Assembly: GCA_015680685.1 (NCBI GenBank)
Contig: MNCI01017890.1
Coordinates: forward strand, 755,332 to 819,331
Source of the DNA: Gnetum montanum
Taxonomy: Eukaryota; Streptophyta; Gnetopsida; Gnetales; Gnetaceae
Reading direction: 5' to 3'
Length of the DNA: 64,000 nt
How positions within the stretch are numbered: the first letter of the stretch is position 1; each line of letters starts with the position of its first letter. The position numbers and the translations under genes were made by a program. Shown in pieces: positions 34,496 to 46,477 of the stretch. The notes under the pieces were generated by a model. That model searched no databases. It was not told where the DNA came from and saw only the letters and a program-made list of their open reading frames with translations.

Positions 34496-36547
34496 TTATT
34501 GAAATGGGGGATATCCCCCATAACTAATCATTTGAGGATGGCAAGGATTAATAAATGGAAAATGAGGATCCTTGCATGTTGGAAGTATTGGGGCTGGTCT
34601 ATACTTACCCCATTGGGGTTCACACACTTGATTGTAATAAGCATAGTGGGGCACTTTATACGATGTAGTTCCTGGATAACAAGTTGATCCACCATGATGT
34701 TTGTGACCATTAGATGGTATGCAAGGATTGTGATAATGCCTCTCATGGTTGTGTTCATTGGGCTGTATGGTTGTTGGAGTGTAAGTTGGTGGCCCTGATG
34801 AAGTTACATGAGGCGTTGGGTTCGAAGGTAAGGGTGCACCACATTATTGGACTTGTGCTGGGTTGGAAGATGCAATGGCCTCAGAGTTATGTTGTCCCTT
34901 CCTACGGCCGTGTTTAAAGAAAGGACACCTTTGATGTTGAGGAGGCTCTTCACTGCGGTTAGTAGCAGTAGCACAAGTGTTGTTCGTGGGTTGCGGTGGT
35001 ACAAACACCTTAGGAATAGTTGGTGGCATTGTGGAAGGAGGGAAAGGATGAGAATGCTGAAAGTTAGAAGGAGGATAAGGTGTATAAGGTGGTGGTTGTG
35101 TTGGAGGTATGGGCTGATAGTATTGTGGAGAATGGTATTGTAGTGAGGTAGAGTATGTTGGCCTAGTTGAAGAAACCGGGTGTTGGACGTGATAAGTAGT
35201 TGGATTCAGAAAATGTGAAGGGTGCCTCCAGTCCAAGGATGGATTCCCCCACGATTGGGACTGTTGCCACTGTGGTCTAACACAGTATCTCTGTACGAAC
35301 TCTGGATGTAATGTGTTTCCCCAATTCTCATGTAGATGTAACAATATTGGGCATTGGCCCTTGGGGTGATCATACAGGCATATGTTGCATTCATATGTAT
35401 GATTAGTAGTTGAGCGCTTATTCCCTTCATTCTTTCTTTCTGAATGTCTATTGTTTCATCCTACTTCTTGGGTTGTCAAAATTCTATCTCCAATGATATT
35501 GATATATTCTCCACACTTTTGATTCATCCATTCCAACATCTTGTTGATCTTTGCCTCGGCTTCTTCTAACAATTGTTGTATTGGCAAAGAGGATGTTTCC
35601 ACCTTGAGATTTGTCGATATCTCCTTGTTATGATCATGGACCTTTGTTGAGTTAATTTTTTGGTCTCGTTGATGTTTTTCAACACTCTCTCATGTAGCTA
35701 ATTCTCCTTCTTCTTTTGCTACCTGGTTAATAAGCTCTTGGATTTGATGAGTTCGTAGTTGGTATAATTGACCTTAGGCATACATTCCTAAGGTCTCTCT
35801 TATTTCATTACGTAGCCCATCAACGATATGGAACATTAGCCTTTCCTCGGAAAACCCATGGCCTGGACAGTTATTTAATAGTGAATAATATCTTTCTAAC
35901 GCCATGTCCAAGGTTTCATGTTTTACTTATTTCCATCCTTGGATTTGTTTCCTCAAGGCTGACACTCTCGCGTAGGTTTGATATTTTTCATTAAAGACCT
36001 CTACCATTGTTGACCAGCATCGTATCGAAGTTGGTTTTAATGATCTATCCCATACTTTAGCTTGGTCAATGAGTGTCATCAGAAAGAGCTTCAATTTTTG
36101 CCAACTGTTATCAATGTTATTCCATGTGCAGGCATCGTAGAAGGCCAGTAAATGTTGATGCGGATCTAAGTCATAGCCTCCTGAAAATTTTGAAAAGTTG
36201 TTTAAATTGAGCCTGGGTAGACGGCTCTCTTTACGATGCCTACAGGAGATTCGAATAGCCTCTTGTATTTTCGTTAGGCTTGTAGTGGCCAGTGGGGGTT
36301 TATCATCATCGGGTAAGTTAGGCTTTTGTGCATTGTGATGACGTTGTTTTTTTTCATGCTTATAGGAAACTCCCACTTCAGGTTGTATACTCCAATCTTC
36401 ATCGTCATATAGCTCATTGGTTCTCCAATGAACTTCCTCACTAACTGTGGCGTTATTATCATCTTCTAGGAGAGGCATTGTTGTGTGTGAATTTATGTGA
36501 CTTTTTATAATTACTTCTTGTTTAAGAGATATATCGTTAAGTTCCAT
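34496..36547 (-). pseudogene. gag: Gag of element B (Athila-like)
   Basis: A single 684-codon minus-strand frame with no shift but several stops (e.g. near 35925, 35775, 35690, 35460 and 34845). It begins 'MELNDISLKQEVII', upstream of the A start. The capsid-like part has 'WQKLKLFLMTLIDQAKVWD' and 'LLNNCPGHGFSEERL'. The knuckle is 'CNICLYDHPKGQC' near 35385, followed by a Pro-rich tail. With the stops read through it is more complete than the gag of A. Confidence 0.8.
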
Positions 36548-36589
36548 ACAACGACTTGTATGATATAACTAATCTAGATCACTAGCACC

Positions 36590-36608
36590 ATCCCTGGCAA
36601 CGGCGCCA
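36590..36608 (-). other. Primer-binding site of element B
   Basis: The minus strand reads TGGCGCCGTTGCCAGGGAT next to the LTR. It matches the tRNA-Asp site with one change and retains the G that A has lost. Confidence 0.85.
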
Positions 36609-36609
36609 A

Positions 36610-37595
36610 TGATGAGTGGTAAGGTACCCCTACACTCAACCATACGAAACGAGCATTGCACACGCAATCTGGTCGAACTCTGCAGATGGACTAGTCATGG
36701 CACCTAGATAGTTATCCTTAGGTCGCAGTTCACTATCTTCCCACCTAGACTAGTTTTGCATATGTCACGTATGGTTTAGTCTAGATGAGGTGTATGATGT
36801 GTTTCCTAATCTACACTACTCCTGATGGCAATGGAAAATAATATTAACTAAACTAAGCTATGAGGGAAAGGTTAAGAAATTCTAATCTAGCCTAAGTGCG
36901 ACGAGCAACCGATTCCTTGATCAATCGTACACATCTTGGACTTCGTGCATGACTACCATTGGGACTACCAAGCATAGATCCTAGGTACGCCACTGGGATT
37001 ACCAAGTGTAGATCCCAAATATGCCACTAGGTTACCAAGCGTAGATCCCCCTAGCTACACCACTGGGCTACCAAGCAGTCACACTTAAATGCTCGTAATC
37101 AAGTCGTACTCGTTCCGCTTCTATAAGTTTAAGGGTAAGAGACTAATTGCGATGAGTAACCGATTCCTTAATTAGCTGTACACACCCGTAGATGCTTGTA
37201 GTCAAGTCGTACTCACACTGTGCTATGAAAGCAATAAATAACATTAAATAAATAACAAACAAAATAACAAAGTGAATGCTGTAATGATGAAGTAATCTCG
37301 ATCTTTATTACCGGTCATGTGCGTGTCCAAGTATGGCACACTCGAATAAAGACACCGTACAATTACATTCACCACACTGCGGACAGACACGGGAAAAAAC
37401 TAACTCTGGAGGGATCAAACTACCAGAGCTTCGCTACTCTAAATTTGGGATGCGAAATGAGGGAGAGCCGCCTCTTATTTATAGATATGACGGCACGCAG
37501 TGATATCGCGTACACGATATCGCAGGGGATGCGATATCGTGGCGAACATGATATCGCGTACGCGATATCGCAGCCTGTGAAAATGCATCTCATCA
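36610..37595 (-). repeat. Element B 5' LTR (right)
   Basis: 986 bp. Minus-strand TATA box at 37475-37484, palindromes at 37500-37570, four-unit tandem block at 36952-37080. Confidence 0.9.
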
Positions 37596-37990
37596 CTAGT
37601 CCTTGATACTAGCAACCCTATGAGTTGACATGCATGGTCAATTTTTTGTCAAACCATCCTAGATCTAGTATTTTTAATATATCCATGCTAGGCAGTGTGG
37701 ATCTAGTATGGATGAGCTTCTTAGTCACTTTTGGTAGTATATCAACACCTCCATAAACCAAAATACCCACACTGGTGAAGCCTAGAACTCCAACAACCTT
37801 ATGTTTGCATTCTTTTAACCTCATTCTAGCCATGAAATCTCCCAGGCCCCCTCATCCATGCTACAACAACACTGCCCTATGTGGATCAGGAGGTATGACC
37901 TTGCATGACATCAAATAACCCTTAAACCTATCCAAAATTGGCCAAACAGTTAAGAAAGCTTAGTTTGTAGCTTTGGAAGCTTGGAAACTT
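37596..37990. repeat. Array 1, right part
   Basis: Continues the array cut by element B. Motifs 'catgctaggcagtgtgga' (37684) and 'catgctacaacaacactg' (37856) are in register with the units left of B (about 176 bp across the joined insertion site). Confidence 0.55.
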
Positions 37991-38149
37991 AGTTTGTTTG
38001 ATCCCAAAATTAACTTGGGATCAAAAGATAGGAGTTCTTTCCAACATCAAGATCAACCTTCTGAAATCAATCAATGATGTCCTTAGCCATCCCCCACATG
38101 AATTCCCTATTATCAAGAGCGTTTACCCATGGCTTCATGAGAAATGTGG

Positions 38150-41100
38150 AGGTTAAGATAGTAGGTTGAGGCTCAACAACTATGGTAGGTGTAATAGTCA
38201 ACTAATGGCTAAAATAAAGCCTAAGAATAAAACAATCAAACTTAAACATACAAAATAAAGGCATACATACCTAAAGCATGATCTAGGATGATGACAAGGG
38301 TTTTACCTAGCTATGAGGCATAAAATATGGTGTTAAAGTCATCCAATTGGACATTGAATAACCCCTAATCCTCATGGCATTGTAGGAGCTCCTCTTGTAG
38401 GCATTCCTACTCTACCTTTATTGCTACTACTTGGGCCACCAATTGTTGTTGCTTACCTACAAGAATAACAAGAGAAAAATGTAATATAACTTAGCATATG
38501 TTGGTTAAAAAAATAATAATATAGCCTTACAACATAAAATATAATAATGTAGAATAAATAAAACATAAAATAAACTAAAACATACCTATAACCATGTTGC
38601 ATGCTTGACTGAGTCTAACAACAAACCTTCTCTTGGAGTGTTGCTCAATTACTAGGCCTGCTTCCTCAACCATGGGCCTTTTTAGTTTAGCTCTAGCTAC
38701 ACCTTTAGCTTTAGCCTATAATGTACTAGCCCTTTCAATTTTCCCACACTTAACTTAGGGCTCAATTCCCATGATATTAAAGGAATCACAATGCCTACCA
38801 CTATGTCCCTTAGTGGTAACCGATAGTAATTCCTAACATCCTATGGTTGGTTCTAAGCTTGCATGGTGGGGTAAAAATGTTTTACCCATGGCTTGGAGAG
38901 TGGGAATGGATCTTTTCGTACCCATTTTTTATCTTTTCTCACCACCAAGAACTCCATGAATCTCCTTATATATGCTACAAAGAATGCATAATGCATGTGG
39001 CATTTCATCATAAGGTTGTCATGGATTTTAAGGATCTTCCCACATAGCCTAGAAGCCAAATGAGTAGCCTAGTTAAATTAAGCACATTCTAAGAGGACCT
39101 TCTTCATGGTCCATGCCTACTCAATGTCCATGACCTTTCCATATGATAAAAACATAGGAAACCACTAGGAGAAAAATAAGGGATATACCTCTCTAGCTTC
39201 TTCAAACTTGAATTGGTTAAGAGAGAATCCTTTGTGACTGTGACAAGTGTCTAACCACTTCTTCACATCCTCCCAATGATCCCCCTATTTACCTGCTTTA
39301 GTAACAGTTTTTATGCCCTCAGAGGAATGCCAAAGATATCATTGAAGATGCACTCCTTGATGGCCAAGATGATAGGCACACCATGAACTTGGATGATGAA
39401 CTTCTTCAAACCTTTGTCAAAGGATTCAATGATGTTCATTATATTAGGGGTAGCTATGTTTTGGCTAAAGACCATGAAGATATTAAGAAAACATGCGTTA
39501 GTGATATTTTCTTGGATGTTTTTGGACACCCTAATTGCTAACCACTGCTATGCTGAATCCACCTCATCATACTTGAGGATTAAACTCTTCTTAGAGCATC
39601 CTAAATGACCAGCATGATGGTGGAGGAGGTGCTATCCCTTACAATACAACAAGAGGCTAATTTTCTTAGGCATAATCAAGTCACACAAAATCAAAATATA
39701 ATAAGTATAACTAATTAAGACTAAATTTATAACCAATCAAAGCCAATAAAATCTCTTACACACTTAAAGCATAAAATACTTATAACCATGCAACCATGAA
39801 GATGTTAACATGAAAACAAAAATAAAAACAACAAAATAATTCTTACCTTTCTTGCTAGAAGAAGGTAGCATCAGGGCCTCAATGGGTATGTAGGAAAGAT
39901 CTAATTTGTCTTACCAATCATGTGTTGTCCCATTGGCTAAACACCTTTGGTAGGCATTTGAATAACATGTGGTATACCTACCCAAGTCACCTCTGAGTTG
40001 CTCCACCACTACGAGCCTAACTATCAGACTTTTGGCAAAGACATCTAATGCCATTTGAGTCAAGGGTAGTAGTTGGTTACTTTTGATAAAGCCTTTATCA
40101 TCAACCTTGTACCTACAAATATACCAAAAAATAACTAATATATAATAGCCAGAAAATGAAAAATTAAAGTCATGCTTACCATTCCATATAGTAAACAGTA
40201 CCAAGAGGGTTTTAAAATAGCATATGGGCATGGTGACTCACTAGTAGTGTGTTGTTGGTATTATACAAGTTGAACTTGGGCATGTTCCAAATCTTGTATA
40301 GCTTGTGAGTGCCTCTTGTATAAGTGTCATCAAGCACTTCACCCTCTACAAGTGTTTCAAAATCATCTTTAAGAAAATTGATGATCAAGTTGGAGGACCT
40401 GGGTAATAGAGTTTCAATGATGATGGCCATTGTATGAGATGCTAGGTGTGACAATACCATCACATTAAAGTTCTAAAATAAGAAGGCCATGAACTTCTTC
40501 ACCCCTAGTCTAAACCACAATGAGCCACATTCCAATGTCATGTGTTTAGATGAGGTGTTAGACCTTAGGATGTAGATGCAAGAAAGTAGTCCCACTAGCT
40601 CAATAATCACTACGATGGGTTTGAGGAAGGCCCTACACAAAACAATAACAACATCAAAACCATAAATAAGTATAACAAAATATAAGCACATGCTAAATAA
40701 CCAAAATTACTACGACTTCAAAGTCAATGTTTTAATGTAAACCAAATAACCAAATCCATAGTTTTAATACTTAGAACCAAAACCAAACCTAGGACCGATT
40801 TTCATGAAAAACCAAATACAACCAAGTAGCTTACTAATAATTGATGGAAGTTTCATGAAAAGATATACATAAAAAGTTATGAATATTTTTATGTAGAAAC
40901 ATCAAAAACATGAAAACTAGCTTGTACTTACTACAACAATCCCAAAACACCAATTTGAATTTCACAAAAGTTTACTAGGCATCCTACTTAGTGGTGAGAT
41001 TAGCCATAGTAAAAACTGTACAAAGGCTAGTTAAAATTTTCTAAAAATTAAAATGACTATTAAAAACTAAAAAAATCATGTAAATGGCCTTAACAACATT

Positions 41101-42673
41101 TGAACATAATCATAAAAATACACAACCAACACCAACGTTGCTTGTACAGACAAGGAGGTTTGCAATTTTCATAGCCAAAACTACAACTGTATGAAACAGT
41201 TTATACTTGGTTGAAAATAACAAAGTAGAACCAAAAGGCTTTTTCTAAGGCTGGGAATTATTTGGGCATGAAATTGAAGAAAATTTAACATCTACACTGA
41301 AGTTCCAAGATTTGTAAATATTTAAAACACAACATAAAATCATAACAAAATTCAACATAAATTAAACAACACAAAATTGAGAAAATGGCTATAGTAATCC
41401 ATTGATTAAAAACATCAAAAACTTTTAAAATATTTTGGAACAATTTCCAAACCATCCCTAACACCTTAAAGCATCCCTAGAAACTTGGGACATTGGATGG
41501 AAAAACCTTTCAAAGTGCCAACATTGTCCATCTTCACAAGGGTAAAACCATCAAAGCTAAAAACCTCACTTTACATCCATCAATGAAAAAATTCATCAAA
41601 AATTAATCATACATTCAAATTTGATGATTCCATAGCCATTGGAATCATTAAATGATAAAGAAAAGACCCAAAACTAGAGAAAACACAAAATTCTCAATCA
41701 TTTTGGAAAAATAATAATGCAAAAATAACATGAATAAAACCATGAAAGCTAAAATCCCACTTTGAGCGAGTTCACTAAAAAATTCACCAAAAGGTTAACC
41801 ACACATTAGGATTTAGTGATTCCATAGCCATTGGAATTGGTAAATGATAAACTAAGAAAGAAAAAAAATAGAAAATACAAAAATTCCTATCCATTTTTTG
41901 CAAAAAAAAAAAGAAAAAAAAAAGCAAAAGTAGCATGAAGAAAATTGTGAAAGCCAAAATCCCACATTGCGAGTTCATGAAAAGATTCACCATAAATTAA
42001 CAACACATCAAAATTTAGTGATTCTATAGCCATTGAAATCATTAAATTAAAAAACAAAAATCCAAAACCTAAAATCTAGAATATTCTTAACTATTTTCAC
42101 ACAAAAAATACCAAATTAACATGAAAAATGGCCAAAAATTGAGAACCCACTATACACTAGCTTATGGAAAAATTCTTAAAGAAATCATTGTAAGTTAGAA
42201 CGTAGTGGTTCAAAAATCAATTTTATAGTTAAACAAAGTAATACAACCCCATGTCAATAAAAACTAAAATTTCTAAATCATTTGCATACAAAAAAGAAAA
42301 ATAAAATAAAATTGGTGTTTCTTTGTTACCCAAAACATAAGAAAGACACATAGAAAAGATTGAAATAAATTTTTAATTTAATATACACTAATCTCATAGC
42401 CAAAGAAACATTGAAAACTCATAAACCTAGCCTAGATTTAATGTAGGAATTTTGTAAACTTTAAATCTACCCAACACACAAACCCACACAACCAAAAGCA
42501 CCTAGGATTCTAGTGAAAATTCTCATAAAATAGCAAGGATTTGTGTACCTAGGAGTCATAGTAGTGGATTATTCATCAATCACTAGTCATTTAAGGTTGT
42601 AAAGGTTCTTGGTGGCTACATCCACCTCCTCTAGGACTGGATTCTTGTTGGTTGAAGACTTCCTCTTAGACAT
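38150..42673 (-). pseudogene. Antisense gene copy 2 (HAD-like, intron-bearing)
   Basis: Exon 1 is 42673-42549 ('MSKRKSSTNKN', basic start). Intron 1 is long (see its own entry). Exon 2 is 40633-40180, with 'KPIVVIIELVGLLSC' and 'YNTNNTLLVSHHAHMLF' then 'NPLGTVYY', the FCP1-like HAD pattern. Intron 2 is 40179-40113 (67 nt). Exon 3 (40112-~39850) has 'VVVEQLRGDL'. Exon 4 includes 'IIESFDKGLKKFIIQVHG' (39450) and 'FFVAYIRRFMEFLVVRKDKK' (38980). An NLS-like 'KLKRPMVEE' comes near 38680, with donor 'gtatgtttt' near 38587 and acceptor 'attcttgtag' near 38456. Many stops. Introns fall where copy 3 has them. Confidence 0.75.
40634..42548 (-). other. Long first intron of antisense gene copy 2
   Basis: Bounded by 'ctag|gtacac' (donor, 42548) and 'gtgtag|ggcc' (acceptor, 40634), 1915 nt, against 273 nt in copy 3. 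AT-rich. It holds three or more degenerate ~200-bp units with 'gattc.atagccattggaat' (near 41626, 41818, 42020), matching the inner part of copy 1's intron. No ORF. Confidence 0.55.
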
Positions 42674-42869
42674 GCTGATGAATAATGCAAAAACCACTAA
42701 AATCCTTGAGCTTCTAGGAGGCCTTCTGGCAACTATGCCTACTTTTGGATGTAGAATGACTAGGTAACATTGAAATTAGGTGTGAGAAGAATGATTTGTG
42801 TAAAGCTAACATAAGAAAACCACTCCTAAATTTATGCATCCACTACCAAAACCCTAGTTTTCCAAAACA

Positions 42870-44782
42870 CTCATTCAAGTTCCACTGAACATAATGATTA
42901 CAATTGAAAAGTGTGACTATGCTAGCTGAGTAGGAAATAAATTCATGTAATAACTCAAATTTAAGGTGTAACCCACTAGGTGCCTATGTAACAAGCCAAT
43001 GGAAATCCTAAAACACTTGGGTTTTTAGCTTATCCATGGTGACTACACTAGGGTTTCAGCATCCAAAAGTCTTGAAATGGATTCCAAATCCCAAATAATT
43101 CCAAAACCCACCTCACAACCATCCATGCATGTCATGAAACCTTATTTCAAAAATGAAAAATCAAGTGTTGACATTGATGAAAACTGAACACAAAGGAAGG
43201 CCAAAATTCATACCAAAACTTGCTATTTAGAGTAACTATGTTGGCCAATAGTGACTACACTATCCAACATAGTCACAAGTGGGATGATGTGTTTTACCAG
43301 AAACCAAACTCCTGATTGAATCTAAAATTTCCACACCATGCACCAAACCCTAGCCTAAGCCTCTAATAGCTCTAAAACTTCACAAGATTAGTTGAGAGAC
43401 TACAAAATCACCTATCTTGCATTAACTAAACTTAAGCCTATATCAACTATGCTAGTCAACATAGTCCTAGCATAGTTGATAAGAGTTTGACCATTTAATA
43501 CCTTAAATAACCTTCAAAGTGACATTCCTTAACCTTTACATCATTCTAGAACCACTAGTAACCTTAAAATAACAAATAACTTATTGAAAACAAGCCAAAC
43601 TCTACCCCAAACCTATGGCTACATTGGGGATGGGCTCATCTATCCTAGCTAGTGTAGTCCTAGCATAGATGTGTTTGAGTGGATATCAAAAAACAAAAAT
43701 TATAGTTAAAATGACATACCTTGGATACCACACCTTCTAAGAACTCTTGGTAAGCTTGAAATGGAAAATTACCAATTAAAACCTAGATGAAAACTACTCT
43801 CATTTTCAAACTACACTAAGGATGACCTTGACTATGTTGGCCAATGTAGTCCTAGTGTAGTTGAGTTAGGGATGATCACCAAATGCAACTAACCACCTCT
43901 AAACTATCATATCTTTCATCTACATCTTTCTAGGACTTTCAACATTCTCAAAATAACAAGTAGTGCAACCAAATTCACCCAAAATATACATGAAGCTTGT
44001 GACTATGCTAGAGAATCCTAGGACTACACTAGCTAGTACAGTCCACCTATGGAAACACCAAAATAGATCACCAACATGTCAAACCAACATTCTAATACAT
44101 CATGTCAAAACCAACACCCGGTTGAAGACTTCAAGAGTTATTAAATCTTAAAACCTATGTCAAAAATGGCCAAAAATCACCATACACCCCACATCTACAT
44201 TAGGACTATGCTGCCCAATCTAGTCTAGTGATGTATGATCATTTTGACATCCAAACAACCTTTAGAATCAACCATCTTGAGACAAAACCATAGCTATAAT
44301 CACTAGTGACTCTAGAACCTAAAAACTTAGTCAATTGGCCACAAAATTCCATCAAAAGTAAATATTCACATGGTACTACACTAAGGCAACCCTCAACTAT
44401 GCTAGCCTACATAGCCCCTATGTAGTCTCTAACCCATGGTGGTTTGACTAATACAACATTCAGAATGATCAAAAAATTAACTTGTGAAGTTCAAAAATAT
44501 TAAAACCTTGAAGATAGCCATAGTTTAACCTTGTTTAATCATGAAAAGACAAAACATTTCTCCAATTGCTAAGAAAAGTCAATACTATGTTGGGTAGTGT
44601 AGTCCTAGTGTAATTATGATTTTGGTCAACTTTGCCCAGTGCCACAACACTTTGAATGGCTATGAAACAAGCTTGAAAGCCTAGAACCTTGCTTGACCAT
44701 ACCTAGCTATAGTTGTAGCCTATTTTGATCATGAAAACACTAGATTCAATTGATCTATGTTGCGGCCATACTAATCTATGCT
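42870..44782. repeat. Array 2, left part: ~195-bp-period repeat with imperfect palindromes
   Basis: Strings such as 'ctatgctagtcaacatagtc' followed by 'ctagcatagttg' recur at 43234, 43441, 43638, 43829, 44000, 44195, 44392 and 44584, spaced 171-207 bp. Each is an imperfect inverted repeat. Sequence between them is AT-rich and diverged. Element C inserted into this array at 44782; it resumes at 61870. Confidence 0.75.
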
Positions 44783-46224
44783 TGAAACACCATAGAAATT
44801 GTGAATTGGCCTCAGGCGAAGATTCGCGATTCGGGCAGAAGTTTGCGACAACAATTCAGAAGATAGAGCAAGACAAAGAAGGTGTGTAGTGTCAAGACCC
44901 AAAGTTGTTGGCAAGAACCAGTTGAACCATGATTTCACGTTTTACGCTGCATTACGCAATATAGCGTAGTGTAGTGTGCCCCAGCGTAACTCAGGCAGCC
45001 GACTTCTCTTGTATTCTGCTAAGTCGTTTGTACGAAGCTCAATTTACGCTCTGACACGCAGAGCGGCATAACGAGTTTCAAGGAAAGCAAAGTCAGAGTC
45101 AAAGGAAGCACAAAAGACTAACCTTTTTCCCCTTTTGCAATTTGGTCGTTTCACGTTTCTTATGCTATGTAGCGTAGGCAAGCATAAATTCATTGTAAAA
45201 TCGACAATTTTATGCTCTATCACGCACTGCGAAAAATGCCTTAGATCAGCTCTATGCATGTTTTATTATGCTCGGCCACGCAACGTAGCGTGAACAAGCA
45301 TAAGGCAGCTTAAGATCGGTTACACGCACAATATGTTGAAGAGCTTATTGTGCGTAAATCATAAAGCAACTTTGGGCGAAGATGTTGATACTGTACTACA
45401 CCTCTTCTTCCCAAGATGTGATGCAGTGTAGTCAATTTCAACACAAAGCTTACTGGGTCAATGGCATCTGAACGGCTCAGACACGTGTCATCAGAGCCAT
45501 GCTCCATGTGTTGCCGAACCTATAAATACTTCAGTTGGCGAGAAAAAGAAGAGAGGAGAATCAGTTTTCTAGAGACCCCTAGGCACATCTTCGACTTTTG
45601 GCACTTATCACCTTCAAGCAGAGACAACAGACCTTTTTGCTAGAGCATTTGTGGCAGCAAGAACAATCAGTCCTTTGGCGAAGCGTACAGTAATCTCTCC
45701 AGTGGTGTGGCTGGCAATGTCCATTGATCAGACACATTTGATCGACAGACATTCAAGCTCGACCCTCCTTGCATCCTGCCATTAGCTTATAAGGTAGACA
45801 AAACTCCATTATGTTTCCTCGGTGAGCAATTTGCCTATGATTTCATGTATCTCCCGCACAAGATAAGCGGAATCTTTTCCATTGTTGTATGCAATATACT
45901 CAGTTTTTGGGTTAAAGCATAGATCTGGGAATTACGCATTTTCCGCAATCTGATTCTTCTCATCGCGTTTACGTTGACACTATTACAATTTATCTACATT
46001 GTTATCATCTCCTTTCACGGTTTATCAAATCAAATCGCCCCATGAATTATCTATAATCTTCATCAATTTTATGGATTAAGTAAGTCCTTGTCTGATCGAC
46101 CAGACCGTTCAGGGTGCTACGAATTCGTTTTCTCTAGTAGAGCCCTCGCACGAATCCGTGGTTAATACTATGTACATGGATTTTGTTAGGTATTTTCCAG
46201 CTACCGACATTTTCCGTCGTTATA
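44783..46224 (+). repeat. Element C 5' LTR
   Basis: Starts TGAAACACC and ends TTATA (TTACA in the partner, a C-to-T change). U3 is rich in short 'tacgctatgtagcgta'-like inverted motifs (44940-45300). TATA box 'tataaata' at 45521-45528. Confidence 0.95.
45521..45528 (+). promoter_or_regulatory. LTR TATA box of element C
   Basis: 'cctataaatacttc' is preceded by a GC-richer 'acacgtgtcatcag' segment. The same box is at 61165-61172 in the 3' LTR. Transcription would start about 30 bp downstream. Confidence 0.75.
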
Positions 46225-46230
46225 GTTTTC

Positions 46231-46249
46231 TGGCGCTAGAAGGAGGGCC
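46231..46249 (+). other. Primer-binding site of element C
   Basis: TGGCGCTAGAAGGAGGGCC lies six bases after the LTR. The TGG start fits a tRNA 3' CCA, but I do not identify the tRNA. It differs from the tRNA-Asp site of A and B. Confidence 0.65.
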
Positions 46250-46477
46250 AGGCTCTACTTTGTATTCTTTATGGGTAACCCTGTAAGCGATCTGTACCCG
46301 CATCTCCGAAAATCGTAAACGTAATACCTCTAAGGAAGTTTACAGACAATCGTGAGGTATAGATCAGTCACGGTAATGATTCCTTTGGAATCCTATAGGG
46401 TAGAAAGCCTAATTGCGATCTTCTTCGTCCATCACATTTTAGATCTAACCACTTGTTATCATTAATCCAGTCAATCA

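Larger units (their letters stand above)
29816..37595 (-). mobile_element. Element B: sister of element A with an internal deletion
   Basis: LTRs of 976 and 986 bp in direct orientation. The flanks ctagg (29811-29815) and ctagt (37596-37600) are a target duplication with one change. Contents match A in order and sequence, with the same tRNA-Asp PBS and no pol. ORF2 lacks about 1.2 kb relative to A. It is uninterrupted where A has the N gap, so it is the better reference for the family. Confidence 0.9.

Noticed and set aside
46231-46249. tRNA-Asp primer site in element C
   Set aside because: It shares only TGGCGC with the Asp site of A and B; the rest differs, so the primer tRNA is left open.
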